Source of the DNA: Nostocoides sp. F2B08
GTDB lineage: Bacteria > Actinomycetota > Actinomycetes > Actinomycetales > Dermatophilaceae
Assembly (NCBI RefSeq): GCF_009184895.1
Contig: NZ_WESE01000003.1
Coordinates: 186,001 to 250,000, forward strand
Length of the DNA stretch: 64,000 nucleotides
Reading direction: 5' to 3'
In this document: piece after piece, positions 12,998 to 21,292 of the stretch
Numbering within the stretch: the stretch's first letter is position 1
Layout: the number at the start of each line of letters is the position of its first letter
The notes under the pieces: generated by a model
Database searches by the model: none
Told to the model about the DNA's origin: nothing
The model's input: the letters and a program-made list of their open reading frames with translations, nothing else
Program-made: the position numbers and the translations under genes

Positions 12998-13185
12998 GCG
13001 CGGTTGGCACACCGGAGACGTGGGCGTGAGGGTCCGGGCATGCCAGGGGCGTGGTATGCCGCGCGGTTGGCACACCGGAGACGCGGGCGTCAGGCTCGGG
13101 TATGCCAGGGGCGTGGCGTGTCGCGCGGTTGGCACACCGGAGACGCGGGCGTCAGGCTCGGGCATGTCAAGGGCGCGGCGTATGG
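12998..13185. repeat. Three tandem ~63-bp repeats upstream of pyrR
   Basis: Three near-identical units begin with GCGCGGTTGGCACACCGGAG at 12998, 13061 and 13123 (spacing 63 and 62 bases). Units 2 and 3 are nearly identical; unit 1 differs at several sites. Each carries GGGCGT and an (A/G)TGCCAGGGGCG-type segment. At the unit 1/2 junction GGTATGCC and GGCACACC form an imperfect inverted repeat. The block lies between the pyr operon start and the plus-strand ORF at 13296. It opens frames on both strands but none looks like a protein family; I regard it as non-coding. Confidence 0.85.
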
Positions 13186-13295
13186 ACCTCGACTGTCCGG
13201 CTGGTGAGATGCATAACTGATCAGCATGCCTCGGCAAACATACTGTCATACACATGGCCGGGTCACCGCTCGGCTTCCAGACACGGAGGTTTCGG

Positions 13296-13514
13296 ATGAT
13301 CTCGCCCGCGACCACGACAGCGGCGCCACCCGATCCCGCTCATGGCTCCACGGTCGACCCGGCCGTCGGCTCGGTGTCGGGCCGCGAGGAACCCGCTCCG
13401 CCACTGACGGTCTTCACCGAGCTCTTCCCCCCGACCGACGCCGATGTGGCCGGACACCGGTCGTGGCTCGCCCGATCTCCGTGGCCGGAGGTCGTCTTCG
13501 CTTCGGCGCGCTGA
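13296..13514 (+). CDS. Small hypothetical protein (72 aa)
   Basis: Not recognised. The ATG at 13296 has GGAGG 6-7 bases upstream (ACGGAGGTTTCGGATG), better than the ATG at 13254. The first 35 residues are low-complexity (Ala, Pro, Thr, Gly). The remainder, PLTVFTELFPPTDADVAG then HRSWLARSPWPEVVF, looks folded or amphipathic, with two tryptophans. No signal peptide or membrane helix. It faces the GNAT-NUDIX gene convergently with a 27-base gap. It could be a real orphan gene or a chance frame; the ribosome site is the main support. Confidence 0.45.
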   Translation: MISPATTTAAPPDPAHGSTVDPAVGSVSGREEPAPPLTVFTELFPPTDADVAGHRSWLARSPWPEVVFASAR

Positions 13515-13541
13515 ACCGGTCCGACGCGGGGGACGCGTCCG

Positions 13542-14666
13542 TCAGCCGGAGGACGCGTTCGCGCGCGGCCGCAGGTCCGTGAGGTCGTGTCGCACGGGCA
13601 CGACGGGTGGCCGAAATCGCCGGACAGCCTCCAGGGTACGGAGGGCCGCGAGCTCGTCGACGATGGTCCGCGTCGGTGGGACGAGCGTCAGCCGACCCAC
13701 CTCGGCGGACTTCACGAGATCCGTCACCGAGACCCACTCCGAGTGCGTTGCCTCCCCTGTGAGGTGCTCGAACTCTGCCCCGTCCCGGACCGGTAGCACG
13801 AAGAAGGCGACGTCGAACCTCGTGGGATAGCCCAACGGCGTGATCCACCGGTCCCAGGGGATCAGCTCGTCCGGATCGATCGCGGCGCCGGCCTCTTCGG
13901 CGACCTCACGCACGGCGCACTCCGTGAGGACGTCCGTGCCGCGTCCTCGCGCCACCTCCTCGTCCTGCGGGTCGACGCGCCCGCCCGGGAAGACCACCGC
14001 GCCGGGGGCGAAGTCCATCGTGAGAGCGCGGTGCTGGACGAACACCTCGAGAACACCCGCTCGCGATCGCAGGGGGATGACGCTGACCGCCGACCGTGGG
14101 GTCGGGTCGTCCTTCAGCGGTCGGGCCATCGCGACCCGCGCCCCGAGGACGTCGAGGCCCAGGGCCTGCTCGCGGTCGCGGTGATGGCGCAGGCTCTCCC
14201 GTCCGGGATCGGTCTCGTCCACGACGGCGAACCCCTCGCGCACGTACCAGGGGCCGTTCCACGACACATCGGCATAGGTCGTCAGGGTCAGCTCGGTCGC
14301 GCCCCCGTCCAGAGCCACGCCCATGGCCGCTCGCAGCAGCATCCGGCCGATTCCGCGCCGCCCCATGCTCGGGCGCACCGCGATCTGGTCGAGGTGCCAC
14401 GACGTCCCCTCCCGGGGGCCGGGGTCGAGGACGTGGGCGAAACCGACGGCCGGCTGTCCCGCGGCGAGGACAACTCCTCGCCCGGCCCGCTCCCGGCCCG
14501 TGGTCGGCTCCGGCCATCCACGGGCTCCCCGCTGGTCGGCCAGCAGGTGGTCGACCAGCAGGCGGTCGGCGTCGGCCTCGATGTCCGCGAGGCGGTCGAG
14601 GTCCTCGGCCACCGTATACCGGACACTCGTCAGGGACAGGCGCGGCACCGCGGCCTCGGCGGTCAT
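13542..14666 (-). CDS. GNAT acetyltransferase - NUDIX hydrolase fusion protein
   Basis: Two enzyme domains in 374 residues. Residues about 10-185 form a GNAT domain with the acetyl-CoA loop RRGIGRML (103-110) and WYVREGF near the end. Residues about 190-350 form a NUDIX domain with FPGGRVDPQD (226-235) and REVAEEAG (253-260). The longer gap between the Gly and the REx2EE part resembles the NUDT19 branch. Substrates cannot be read from sequence; nucleotide-diphosphate or CoA derivatives are possible for the NUDIX part. The start ATG (MTAEAAVPRL) lies 10 bases after the nusB stop, so it probably sits at the end of the efp-nusB transcript. Confidence 0.85.
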   Translation of the reverse strand: MTAEAAVPRLSLTSVRYTVAEDLDRLADIEADADRLLVDHLLADQRGARGWPEPTTGRERAGRGVVLAAGQPAVGFAHVLDPGPREGTSWHLDQIAVRPSMGRRGIGRMLLRAAMGVALDGGATELTLTTYADVSWNGPWYVREGFAVVDETDPGRESLRHHRDREQALGLDVLGARVAMARPLKDDPTPRSAVSVIPLRSRAGVLEVFVQHRALTMDFAPGAVVFPGGRVDPQDEEVARGRGTDVLTECAVREVAEEAGAAIDPDELIPWDRWITPLGYPTRFDVAFFVLPVRDGAEFEHLTGEATHSEWVSVTDLVKSAEVGRLTLVPPTRTIVDELAALRTLEAVRRFRPPVVPVRHDLTDLRPRANASSG

Positions 14667-14676
14667 TCGCACCCCG

Positions 14677-15090
14677 TCACAGCAGAGTCGGCTTGACCTC
14701 GAGCAGCCGGCCCAGGACACCGTTGACGAACTTCGGCGAGTCGTCCGTCGAGAGCTCGGTGGCGAGGGCGACCGCCTCGCTGATGGCGACCGGCTCTGGA
14801 ACGTCCGAGGCGTAGAGCACCTCGTAGGCGCCCAGACGGAGGATAGCGCGATCGACGGCCGGCATCCGGTCCAGAGTCCAGCCGTGGGCGTAGGTCGAGA
14901 TGGCCTCGTCGATGTCCCGCCAGTGGTCCACTACGCCCTCGACGAGCGTGACGGTGTACTCGTTGAGGGGAGCCTCGGTGACCGGCGACGCGAGCCGCTC
15001 CCGAAGGAGCTCGAGAGCGTTGACCTTGCGCTGCTCGGCCTCGAAAAGCAGGTCGAGCGCGCGTTTGCGGGCCTTGCTCCGAGCGGCCAC
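14677..15090 (-). CDS. nusB: Transcription antitermination factor NusB
   Basis: RNA-binding protein that joins NusE (S10) on boxA of rRNA leaders to prevent premature termination. The 137 residues start MAARSKARKRALDLLFEAEQR, the standard N-terminus. DRAILRLGAYEVLY and PVAISEAVALATEL are diagnostic NusB helices, and the end FVNGVLGRLL is typical. The GTG start shares one base with the efp TAG stop (TAGTG), so the genes are translationally coupled. A complete rRNA operon lies about 35 kb away in the same window. Confidence 0.97.
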   Translation of the reverse strand: MAARSKARKRALDLLFEAEQRKVNALELLRERLASPVTEAPLNEYTVTLVEGVVDHWRDIDEAISTYAHGWTLDRMPAVDRAILRLGAYEVLYASDVPEPVAISEAVALATELSTDDSPKFVNGVLGRLLEVKPTLL

Positions 15091-15650
15091 TAGCTGACGC
15101 GCCCCAGGTAGGAGCCGTCGCGGGTGTCGACCTTGACGCGGGTGCCGGCCTCGAGGAAGAGCGGCACCTGGATCGAGGCGCCGGTCTCGAGGGTCGCCGG
15201 CTTGGTGCCACCCGTCGACCGGTCACCCTGCAGACCCGGCTCGGTGTAGGTGACCTCGAGGATGACCGAGGCCGGCAGTTCGACGAAGAGCGGGGTCCCC
15301 TCGTGCCGCGCGACGAGGACGTCCTGGTTCTCGAGCATGTAGCTCGCTGCGTCGCCGACGACCTCTGGCGCGACCTCGACCTGCTCGTAGGTGTCGGGGT
15401 CCATGAACACGTAGTTGGAGCCGTCGTTGTAGAGGTACTGCATGGTCCTCTTGTCGACGTTGGAGGTCTCGACCTTCACGCCGGCGTTGAAGGTCTTGTC
15501 GACGGTCTTGCCGGAGAGGACGTTCTTGAGCTTCGTTCGCACGAAGGCCGGGCCCTTGCCCGGCTTGACGTGCTGGAACTCGACGACGGTCCAGAGCTGG
15601 CCGTCGATGTTGAGAACCATGCCGTTCTTCAGGTCGTTCGTGGTTGCCAC
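15090..15650 (-). CDS. efp: Translation elongation factor P
   Basis: Relieves ribosome stalling at polyproline stretches by acting at the peptidyl-transferase centre. The 186 residues show three domains: KOW-like N-domain with the loop PGKGP (30-34, Lys32 at the tip), an OB domain, and the C-terminal OB domain ending [13 protein letters not shown]. The PGKGP loop is the form reported in Actinobacteria to work without lysine modification; no modification gene (epmA or ymfI) is seen nearby. The start ATG is at 15648-15650. Confidence 0.97.
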   Translation of the reverse strand: MATTNDLKNGMVLNIDGQLWTVVEFQHVKPGKGPAFVRTKLKNVLSGKTVDKTFNAGVKVETSNVDKRTMQYLYNDGSNYVFMDPDTYEQVEVAPEVVGDAASYMLENQDVLVARHEGTPLFVELPASVILEVTYTEPGLQGDRSTGGTKPATLETGASIQVPLFLEAGTRVKVDTRDGSYLGRVS

Positions 15651-15735
15651 AGGTCGTGGGTCGCTTTCTCGTTGAGTCGGTCGGGCGCGCCCGTCGGCGC
15701 GCGGGCTCCGTGTGACGTGGAGCGGGAACCGCCCG

Positions 15736-15741
15736 ATTCTA
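15736..15741 (-). promoter_or_regulatory. Candidate -10 element for efp-nusB
   Basis: TAGAAT on the minus strand (5 of 6 matches to TATAAT), about 86 bases before the efp start, in the divergent gap between efp and the phospholipase-D-like gene. No clear -35 box was found, so support is limited. Confidence 0.35.
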
Positions 15742-15824
15742 CCGGCCGGTCCGCCGTCCCCCGGACGATCGCATCACGCTCCCTGAGTGTCCCGGGAGTA
15801 GTGCGGATCAGACATGATGGGGTC

Positions 15825-17570
15825 ATGGGCCTTGCCGACTGGTACCTCAGCCATGCCGAGCGCGAGAACCCCCACACCGTCCTCGACGCGATCCGAGAGG
15901 GCCGCACCGCCTGGACCACCGGAAACGAGGTACGCCCGATCGTCCATGGCGCCCCGTACTTCGCCGAGCTCGCCGAGCGGATCGGCAGCACCGGGCCGGG
16001 TGACCGCATCTACTTCGTCGACTGGAGGGGCGACGCCGACCAGCGCCTCAACGACGCCGGCGATACTCTCGTCGACGTCCTGACCGGGGCGCTCGGGCGA
16101 GGAGCCGACGTGCGCGGACTGCTCTGGCGGTCGCACTGGCGCAAGGTCGGCATGCACGCCGAGCAGGCCTTCGCCCTCGGCAGGGCGATCGAGGCGGCCG
16201 GCGGGCAGTGTCTGCGGGACATGCGCGTCCGCACGGCGGGTGCGCATCACCAGAAATTCGTCATCATCCGCCATGAGAACGCTCCGGACCGTGATGTGGC
16301 GTACGTCGGCGGCATCGACCTGTGTCACAGTCGGCGCGACACGATCGAGCACACGGGGGACGTCCAGGCTCTCGACGTCGCCGAGGAGTACGGCCCGCGC
16401 CCGGCCTGGCACGATGTCCAAGTGGCCATCCGCGGGCCCGCCGTCCACGATGTCGAGACGACGTTCCGGGAACGCTGGGAGGACGGCACGCCGCTCACGC
16501 TCAACCCCGGCCGCCGACTGACGTCCTGGCTGCAGGCCGAGGACCAGGACCCCCGGCCGCTCGGCCCGCAGTGGGCTCCCCCGTCCCCGGTCTCCGACGC
16601 TCACGACGCGGTGCAGGTCGTGCGGACCTACCCTGCGATCCTCCCGCGCGGTTACGACTTCGCGCCGGACGGCGAGACGAGCATCGTGCGGGGCAACGCG
16701 AAGGCGATGTCCCGGGCCCGGCGTCTGGTGTACGTCGAGGACCAGTACCTCTGGGGGGACGATGTCGGCGAGCACTTCGCCACGGTGCTGCGGGATCGTC
16801 CCGGGCTACGCCTCGTGATCGTTCTGCCGGTGCTTCCCGACATCGACGGCACGGTTGCGCGGACCTCGCAGTTCGCCGCCCGGCTCCGGGCGCTGGAGCC
16901 GATCCTCGATGCGGGCGGTGACCGGGTGCTCGTCCTCGGGCTGGTCAACCGGTCGGGACTGCCCATCTATGTCCACTCCAAGATCTGCATCATCGACGAC
17001 CGCTGGGCCAGTGTGGGTTCGGACAACTTCAACCGCCGTTCCTGGACCAGCGACACGGAGATCGCCTGCGCCATCATGGACGACAGGGTGGACGAGCTGG
17101 ACGAGGAAGACCCGTCGCCGACGGACGCGTTCCCTCTGCGGCTGCGTCGCACGCTCTGCGCCGAGCACCTCGGCGTACCCGAGGACGAGGTGCCCGAGGA
17201 CCCGGACGAGCTCTTCGAGGCGCTGCGCTCGGCGGCCGAACGCCTGGAGGGCTGGTATGCCGGCGGGGACGACGAGCGCTCCAGGGTGCTGCGGCGGCTC
17301 ACCCGGTCCCGGTCCGGGCGACGCCGGTTCCGGACCCGGTCCTCAGCGCGGCGACGGGCGGCCCGCTCGGCCGCGGCGCGGCAGCAGCGGGCGCAGGGTC
17401 TCGGACGTCGCCCACCGGGCCAGGTCGTCCGACTCGATCCGCCGGATCTGGCCGCCTGGGAGCGTCTGTGGGCGGACCGGTTGTACGACGTGATCGACCC
17501 GGACGGAACGGTCCTGCGCGAGGAGGAGCTGCCAGAGCTCAGTGAGCCGGAAGCAGCTCCTCGAGGCTGA
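15825..17570 (+). CDS. Phospholipase D-like family protein
   Basis: 581-residue member of the PLD superfamily. It has two catalytic halves: HHQKFVII (141-148) with GGIDL (162-166), and VHSKICIIDD (383-392) with GSDNFNRRSW (398-407). The second half keeps the full H-K-D set; in the first the Asp position after the lysine is Arg149. The layout suits phospholipase D or transphosphatidylase activity on phospholipids; the substrate is not provable. No signal peptide is seen. The C-terminus (about 490-540) is very rich in arginine. ATG 15825 begins MGLADWYLSHAE; other upstream starts lack support. It is the only plus-strand gene within an otherwise minus-strand aro/efp block. Confidence 0.9.
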   Translation: MGLADWYLSHAERENPHTVLDAIREGRTAWTTGNEVRPIVHGAPYFAELAERIGSTGPGDRIYFVDWRGDADQRLNDAGDTLVDVLTGALGRGADVRGLLWRSHWRKVGMHAEQAFALGRAIEAAGGQCLRDMRVRTAGAHHQKFVIIRHENAPDRDVAYVGGIDLCHSRRDTIEHTGDVQALDVAEEYGPRPAWHDVQVAIRGPAVHDVETTFRERWEDGTPLTLNPGRRLTSWLQAEDQDPRPLGPQWAPPSPVSDAHDAVQVVRTYPAILPRGYDFAPDGETSIVRGNAKAMSRARRLVYVEDQYLWGDDVGEHFATVLRDRPGLRLVIVLPVLPDIDGTVARTSQFAARLRALEPILDAGGDRVLVLGLVNRSGLPIYVHSKICIIDDRWASVGSDNFNRRSWTSDTEIACAIMDDRVDELDEEDPSPTDAFPLRLRRTLCAEHLGVPEDEVPEDPDELFEALRSAAERLEGWYAGGDDERSRVLRRLTRSRSGRRRFRTRSSARRRAARSAAARQQRAQGLGRRPPGQVVRLDPPDLAAWERLWADRLYDVIDPDGTVLREEELPELSEPEAAPRG

Positions 17571-17602
17571 TCGCCCTGGGCCGACCCGCTCGGTTCGCTT
17601 GT

Positions 17603-18697
17603 TCACGGGCGGGTCGACACCTGTCGGTATGCGGTGCGCAGCAGGTCCTCCGAGGGGCCTTCGAGCCGGGTCACCGAGGCGAGTCCGTCGAGCACGACGA
17701 AGCGCAGCAGCGCGCCGCGTGACTTCTTGTCCCGTCGCATGGCCTCGAGGAGTCCGGCGAACCGGCTCTCGACGCCCGAGCCCCAGAGGTCGGCCGTGGG
17801 CAGGCCGATCGAGTCGAGGACGGTCCGGTGCCGGGCGACGAGCTCGGCGTCGATCAGTCCGCCGGCCCTGGCGAGCTCAGCCGCGAAGACCATCCCCACG
17901 CTGATCGCCTCCCCGTGCCGGAGCCGGTAGCCCTCGGCCTGTTCGATGGCGTGCCCGAGGGTGTGCCCGTAGTTCAACGTCTCGCGCAGCCAGGCCTCGG
18001 TGAGATCCTCGGAGACGATGCGCGCCTTGACCCGGATCTTGCGCTCGATGAGCTCGCGCAGGACCGGTCCGCGCACGTCCTGACAGGCACGCGGGTCGCT
18101 CTCGATGAGCTCGAGGATCCGGGGATCGGCGATGAACCCGCCCTTGACGACCTCGGCCAGCCCGGCACGGACGTCGTCCGGGGGAAGGGTCTCGAGGGTC
18201 GAGAGATCGCACACCACGGCGTGCGGAGGGTGGAAGGAGCCGACGAGGTTCTTGCCGGCCTGCGTGTTGATGCCGGTCTTGCCGCCCACCGCCGCATCCA
18301 CCATCGCGAGGACGGTGGTGGGGATCTGGACGACGGCCACGCCGCGCAACCAGGTGGCCGCGACGAAACCGACGAGATCGGTGACGGTGCCTCCTCCCAC
18401 GGCCACGAGCACGTCGGTCCGCGTGAAGGCCGCCGCACCCAACCGGTCCCAGAGGTCGACCGCCGTGGCGATCGTCTTGGCAGACTCCGCGTCGGGGACC
18501 TGCGCGCGGTGCACCTCGAGGCCGGCATCCTGCAGCGCGGACTGCGCGAGGTCCGCGTATGTGCCGAGCGTCTGCGGGTGGACGACGAGAGCCCGCTCCG
18601 CCCGTGGCGGAACCAGTCCGCCGACCTGGGCGAGCAGGTCCCGTCCGACGAGGACGTCGTAGTCCTCACCGACGGTGATCCTCGTCGCCGCCGTCAC
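17603..18697 (-). CDS. aroB: 3-dehydroquinate synthase
   Basis: Second shikimate step, converting DAHP to 3-dehydroquinate with NAD+ and a metal ion. The 364 residues include VAVGGGTVTDLVGFVA (NAD site), IPTTVLAMVDAAVGGKTGIN, and metal-ligand regions EVVKGG, NYGHTLGHAIE and LRHGEAISVGM. The GTG at 18695-18697 overlaps the aroK stop (GTGA). The 3' end faces the phospholipase-D-like gene across 32 bases. In relatives aroB is followed by aroQ or pepQ and then efp; those are missing here. Confidence 0.97.
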   Translation of the reverse strand: MTAATRITVGEDYDVLVGRDLLAQVGGLVPPRAERALVVHPQTLGTYADLAQSALQDAGLEVHRAQVPDAESAKTIATAVDLWDRLGAAAFTRTDVLVAVGGGTVTDLVGFVAATWLRGVAVVQIPTTVLAMVDAAVGGKTGINTQAGKNLVGSFHPPHAVVCDLSTLETLPPDDVRAGLAEVVKGGFIADPRILELIESDPRACQDVRGPVLRELIERKIRVKARIVSEDLTEAWLRETLNYGHTLGHAIEQAEGYRLRHGEAISVGMVFAAELARAGGLIDAELVARHRTVLDSIGLPTADLWGSGVESRFAGLLEAMRRDKKSRGALLRFVVLDGLASVTRLEGPSEDLLRTAYRQVSTRP

Positions 18698-19230
18698 CGC
18701 TCGACCGCCGAGGCAATGAGGGCGGCGACCTCCCGCGCAACCTCGGTGGCCTCTCGTCCCGCCGTGTCCACCCGCCACCGACCGAGCCGCTCGTAGGTCT
18801 CCCGGCGGGCGTTCATCATGGCGACCCACGTCGCACGCGGGTTCACCGCCAGCAGGGGTCGCGAGGTGTCGAAGCCGATCCGCCGAGCGGCGTCGGCGAT
18901 GCCGACGTCCAGGAACACCACCGGTCGGCCGGCCAGGCTCGCCGCGATGTCGTCCTGCATGGGCGCACCGCCGCCGAGGGCAAGCACACCGGGATGATCG
19001 TCGAGGAGCCGCAGTGTCATGACCCGCTCGACCTCGCGGAAGTACGGCTCGCCGTCATCGACGAAGATGTCCGCGATCGGGCGTTGTTCGCGCTCGACGA
19101 TGACGTCGTCGACGTCGAGGAACGGCACCTCGAGCAGGTCCGCGAGCAGCCGGCCCACGGTGCTCTTGCCCACGCCCATCGGACCGATGAGGATCGCGAC
19201 CGGCCCGGACGTGGCGGTGTACGACGTCAT
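18694..19230 (-). CDS. aroK: Shikimate kinase
   Basis: Phosphorylates shikimate at the 3-hydroxyl with ATP. The 178 residues contain the P-loop GPMGVGKST (16-24), the substrate-binding [13 protein letters not shown] (shikimate-binding region) and GGGAPM, plus a lid with TSRPLL. The ATG at 19228-19230 overlaps the aroC stop (ATGA). A longer reading frame extends into aroC but the coupled start fits the family length. Confidence 0.97.
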   Translation of the reverse strand: MTSYTATSGPVAILIGPMGVGKSTVGRLLADLLEVPFLDVDDVIVEREQRPIADIFVDDGEPYFREVERVMTLRLLDDHPGVLALGGGAPMQDDIAASLAGRPVVFLDVGIADAARRIGFDTSRPLLAVNPRATWVAMMNARRETYERLGRWRVDTAGREATEVAREVAALIASAVER

Positions 19231-20462
19231 CGCGTCCACAGACCCGTGCGCATCGCGTCGGGGATCGCCGCGAGATAGGCGCTGTGGTTGCGCGCCGTCT
19301 CGACGACACTGTCGCCCCCGAACTTCTCCAGGCAGGCCTCCGCGAGCACCAGTGCGACCATGGCCTCGGCGACCACGCCTGCCGCGGGCACCGCGCACAC
19401 GTCCGAGCGCTGGTGGATCGCCGTCGCCGCGTCTCCCGTCCTGATGTCGACCGTGCGAAGGGCACGAGGAACGGTGCTGATCGGCTTCATGGCCGCGCGG
19501 ACCCGCAGGACCTCACCGGTGGACATCCCTCCTTCGGTCCCACCGGCGCGGGACGAGGCACGCCGGATCACGCCCTCGGCGTCGTGCGCGATCTCGTCGT
19601 GCGCCTGGGACCCGCGACGCCGGGCGGTGGCGAAACCGTCGCCGACCTCGACACCCTTGATGGCCTGGATCCCCATGAGAGCGGCCGCCAGACGCGCGTC
19701 GAGCCTGCGGTCCCAGTGGACGTGGGATCCGAGACCCGGCGGAAGGCCGACGGCCACGACCTCGACCACGCCGCCGAGGGTGTCACCGGCCTTGCGGGCG
19801 GCGTCGACCTCGGCCACCATGGCGGCGCTGGCCGCAGAGTCGAGCGAGCGGACCGGGTCGGCGTCGAGCGCGTCGACGTCCCCCGGGGCCGGGACCGGGT
19901 AGTCCTCCCCCACCCCCGCCGCGCCGATCGAGATGGTGTGGGACACCAGGCCGATCCCGTACGCCTGACGCAGGAACCTGGCCGCGACCTCGCCCAGAGC
20001 CACCCGAGCGGCGGTCTCGCGGGCGGAGGCACGCTCGAGGATGGGCCTGGCGTCGGTGAAGCCGTACTTCTGCATGCCGACGAGGTCGGCGTGACCGGGG
20101 CGTGGGCGGGTCAGCGGCTTGTTCCGCGCGAGCTCCTTCTCCGCGCCTATGTCGTCACTTCCCGCGAGGGCCATATCGGTGACGGGCTCGGGGCTCATGA
20201 CCACGTCCCACTTCGGCCATTCGGTGTTGGCGATGTGGATGGCGACGGGGGACCCGAGGGTCACGCCGTGCCTGACGCCTCCGAGGAAGGACACCTCGTC
20301 CTTCTCGAAGCTCATCCGGGCTCCCCGCCCATAGCCCAGCCGCCGCCGCGCCAGCGCGGCTTGCAGATCGCTCCTGGTCACCTCCACCCCCGCCGGCAGG
20401 CCGTCGATCGTGGCCACCAGAGCGGGACCGTGCGACTCTCCGGCGGTCAACCAACGCAGCAT
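19227..20462 (-). CDS. aroC: Chorismate synthase
   Basis: Final shikimate step: forms chorismate from EPSP with reduced FMN. The 411 residues carry the diagnostic signatures [14 protein letters not shown] (near the N-terminus), [14 protein letters not shown], and [14 protein letters not shown]. The longer C-terminus, with [12 protein letters not shown] and EKFGGDS, matches the actinobacterial type. The start ATG reads [13 protein letters not shown] 149-base gap separates it from the upstream prepilin peptidase gene; it holds only a GC-rich palindrome (near 20590-20605) and no clear promoter. Confidence 0.98.
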   Translation of the reverse strand: MLRWLTAGESHGPALVATIDGLPAGVEVTRSDLQAALARRRLGYGRGARMSFEKDEVSFLGGVRHGVTLGSPVAIHIANTEWPKWDVVMSPEPVTDMALAGSDDIGAEKELARNKPLTRPRPGHADLVGMQKYGFTDARPILERASARETAARVALGEVAARFLRQAYGIGLVSHTISIGAAGVGEDYPVPAPGDVDALDADPVRSLDSAASAAMVAEVDAARKAGDTLGGVVEVVAVGLPPGLGSHVHWDRRLDARLAAALMGIQAIKGVEVGDGFATARRRGSQAHDEIAHDAEGVIRRASSRAGGTEGGMSTGEVLRVRAAMKPISTVPRALRTVDIRTGDAATAIHQRSDVCAVPAAGVVAEAMVALVLAEACLEKFGGDSVVETARNHSAYLAAIPDAMRTGLWTR

Positions 20463-20611
20463 GCAGGCATCTTGTCACGCGTCCGGGGCCGGCCGTCCTG
20501 GGTGTTCGGTGGGAGGGCGTCGCGCCGTGGCCCGTTCAGTGGTGTCCGGTCATCCGGCCGCATGCATGGGTCGTGCCGGCGTGGGCATCAGGGGGCCCGC
20601 GCGCGGGAAGG

Positions 20612-21292
20612 TCAACCCACGAGGTCGACGACGTCCAGTCCCGACACGATGGCGAGGAAGGCACCCGCGCACATGGCCGGTCCGTAGGCGAGCGGCGTTG
20701 ACCCGCTCGCTCCGCGGAAGGACAGCATGAAGAGCGCGATGACCCCGCCGAACAGGAAGGTCGCCATCGTGCCGACCACCAGGGCGTCGCTGCCGAGGTA
20801 GCCGAGGCTCAAGCCGATCACGCCGGACCATTTCACGTCGCCCAGGCCCACCTGGCCACGGCTCACCAACCACAGCAGGCCGAAGAGAAGCACGAGTGCC
20901 ACCATTCCCAGCAGAGCGCCGATCCATCGACGGTCGCCCTCGATGAGCGAGGCGAGGAGCAGGAGGCCGAACACCGTCGGATAAGCCGGATAGGTCAGGC
21001 CGTTCGGCAGCCGGTGCACGTCGCTGTCGATCCACACGAGGACGACGGACAGCCAGGCGAGCAGCAGGTATGCGGGGACCGCGGACCAACCGATGCGTGG
21101 GACGAGGCTCGCTGCGACGAGCGGCCAGAACACGGCGAGGGCGAGGACCGCCCACCACGAGACCCAGGCGTGCCACGCTCCCGCGCGCGGTCGGTCGTCC
21201 GGGATGCGGTATCCGTAGTCGAGGAGCTCATCGCGCGTCCGCCATCCCAGAGCCGCTCCGGACAGCGCGAGCACCGCGAGGGCGGGGGTCAT
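20612..21292 (-). CDS. Prepilin peptidase (A24 family), short form
   Basis: Membrane aspartyl protease that cleaves class III signal peptides of type IV pilin-like proteins. The 226 residues have several hydrophobic helices. The two catalytic aspartates can be placed: Asp89 in WIDSDVHRLPN and Asp152 in GLGDVKW. The N-terminal cysteine-rich methylase domain of PilD is missing, as in other actinobacterial homologues. The ATG at 21290-21292 overlaps the aroE stop (ATGA). No pilin genes are in this window; the position after aroE is conserved in Actinobacteria (compare Rv2551c). Confidence 0.88.
   Translation of the reverse strand: MTPALAVLALSGAALGWRTRDELLDYGYRIPDDRPRAGAWHAWVSWWAVLALAVFWPLVAASLVPRIGWSAVPAYLLLAWLSVVLVWIDSDVHRLPNGLTYPAYPTVFGLLLLASLIEGDRRWIGALLGMVALVLLFGLLWLVSRGQVGLGDVKWSGVIGLSLGYLGSDALVVGTMATFLFGGVIALFMLSFRGASGSTPLAYGPAMCAGAFLAIVSGLDVVDLVG

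Noticed and set aside
12998-13185. CRISPR array
   Set aside because: Units are contiguous repeats with no unique spacers, and no cas genes are nearby.
12950-13315. 121-codon minus-strand frame across the tandem repeats
   Set aside because: The product is only the repeat translated (PVCQPRG- and PWHARTL-like phrases), has no ribosome site and contains no folded domain.
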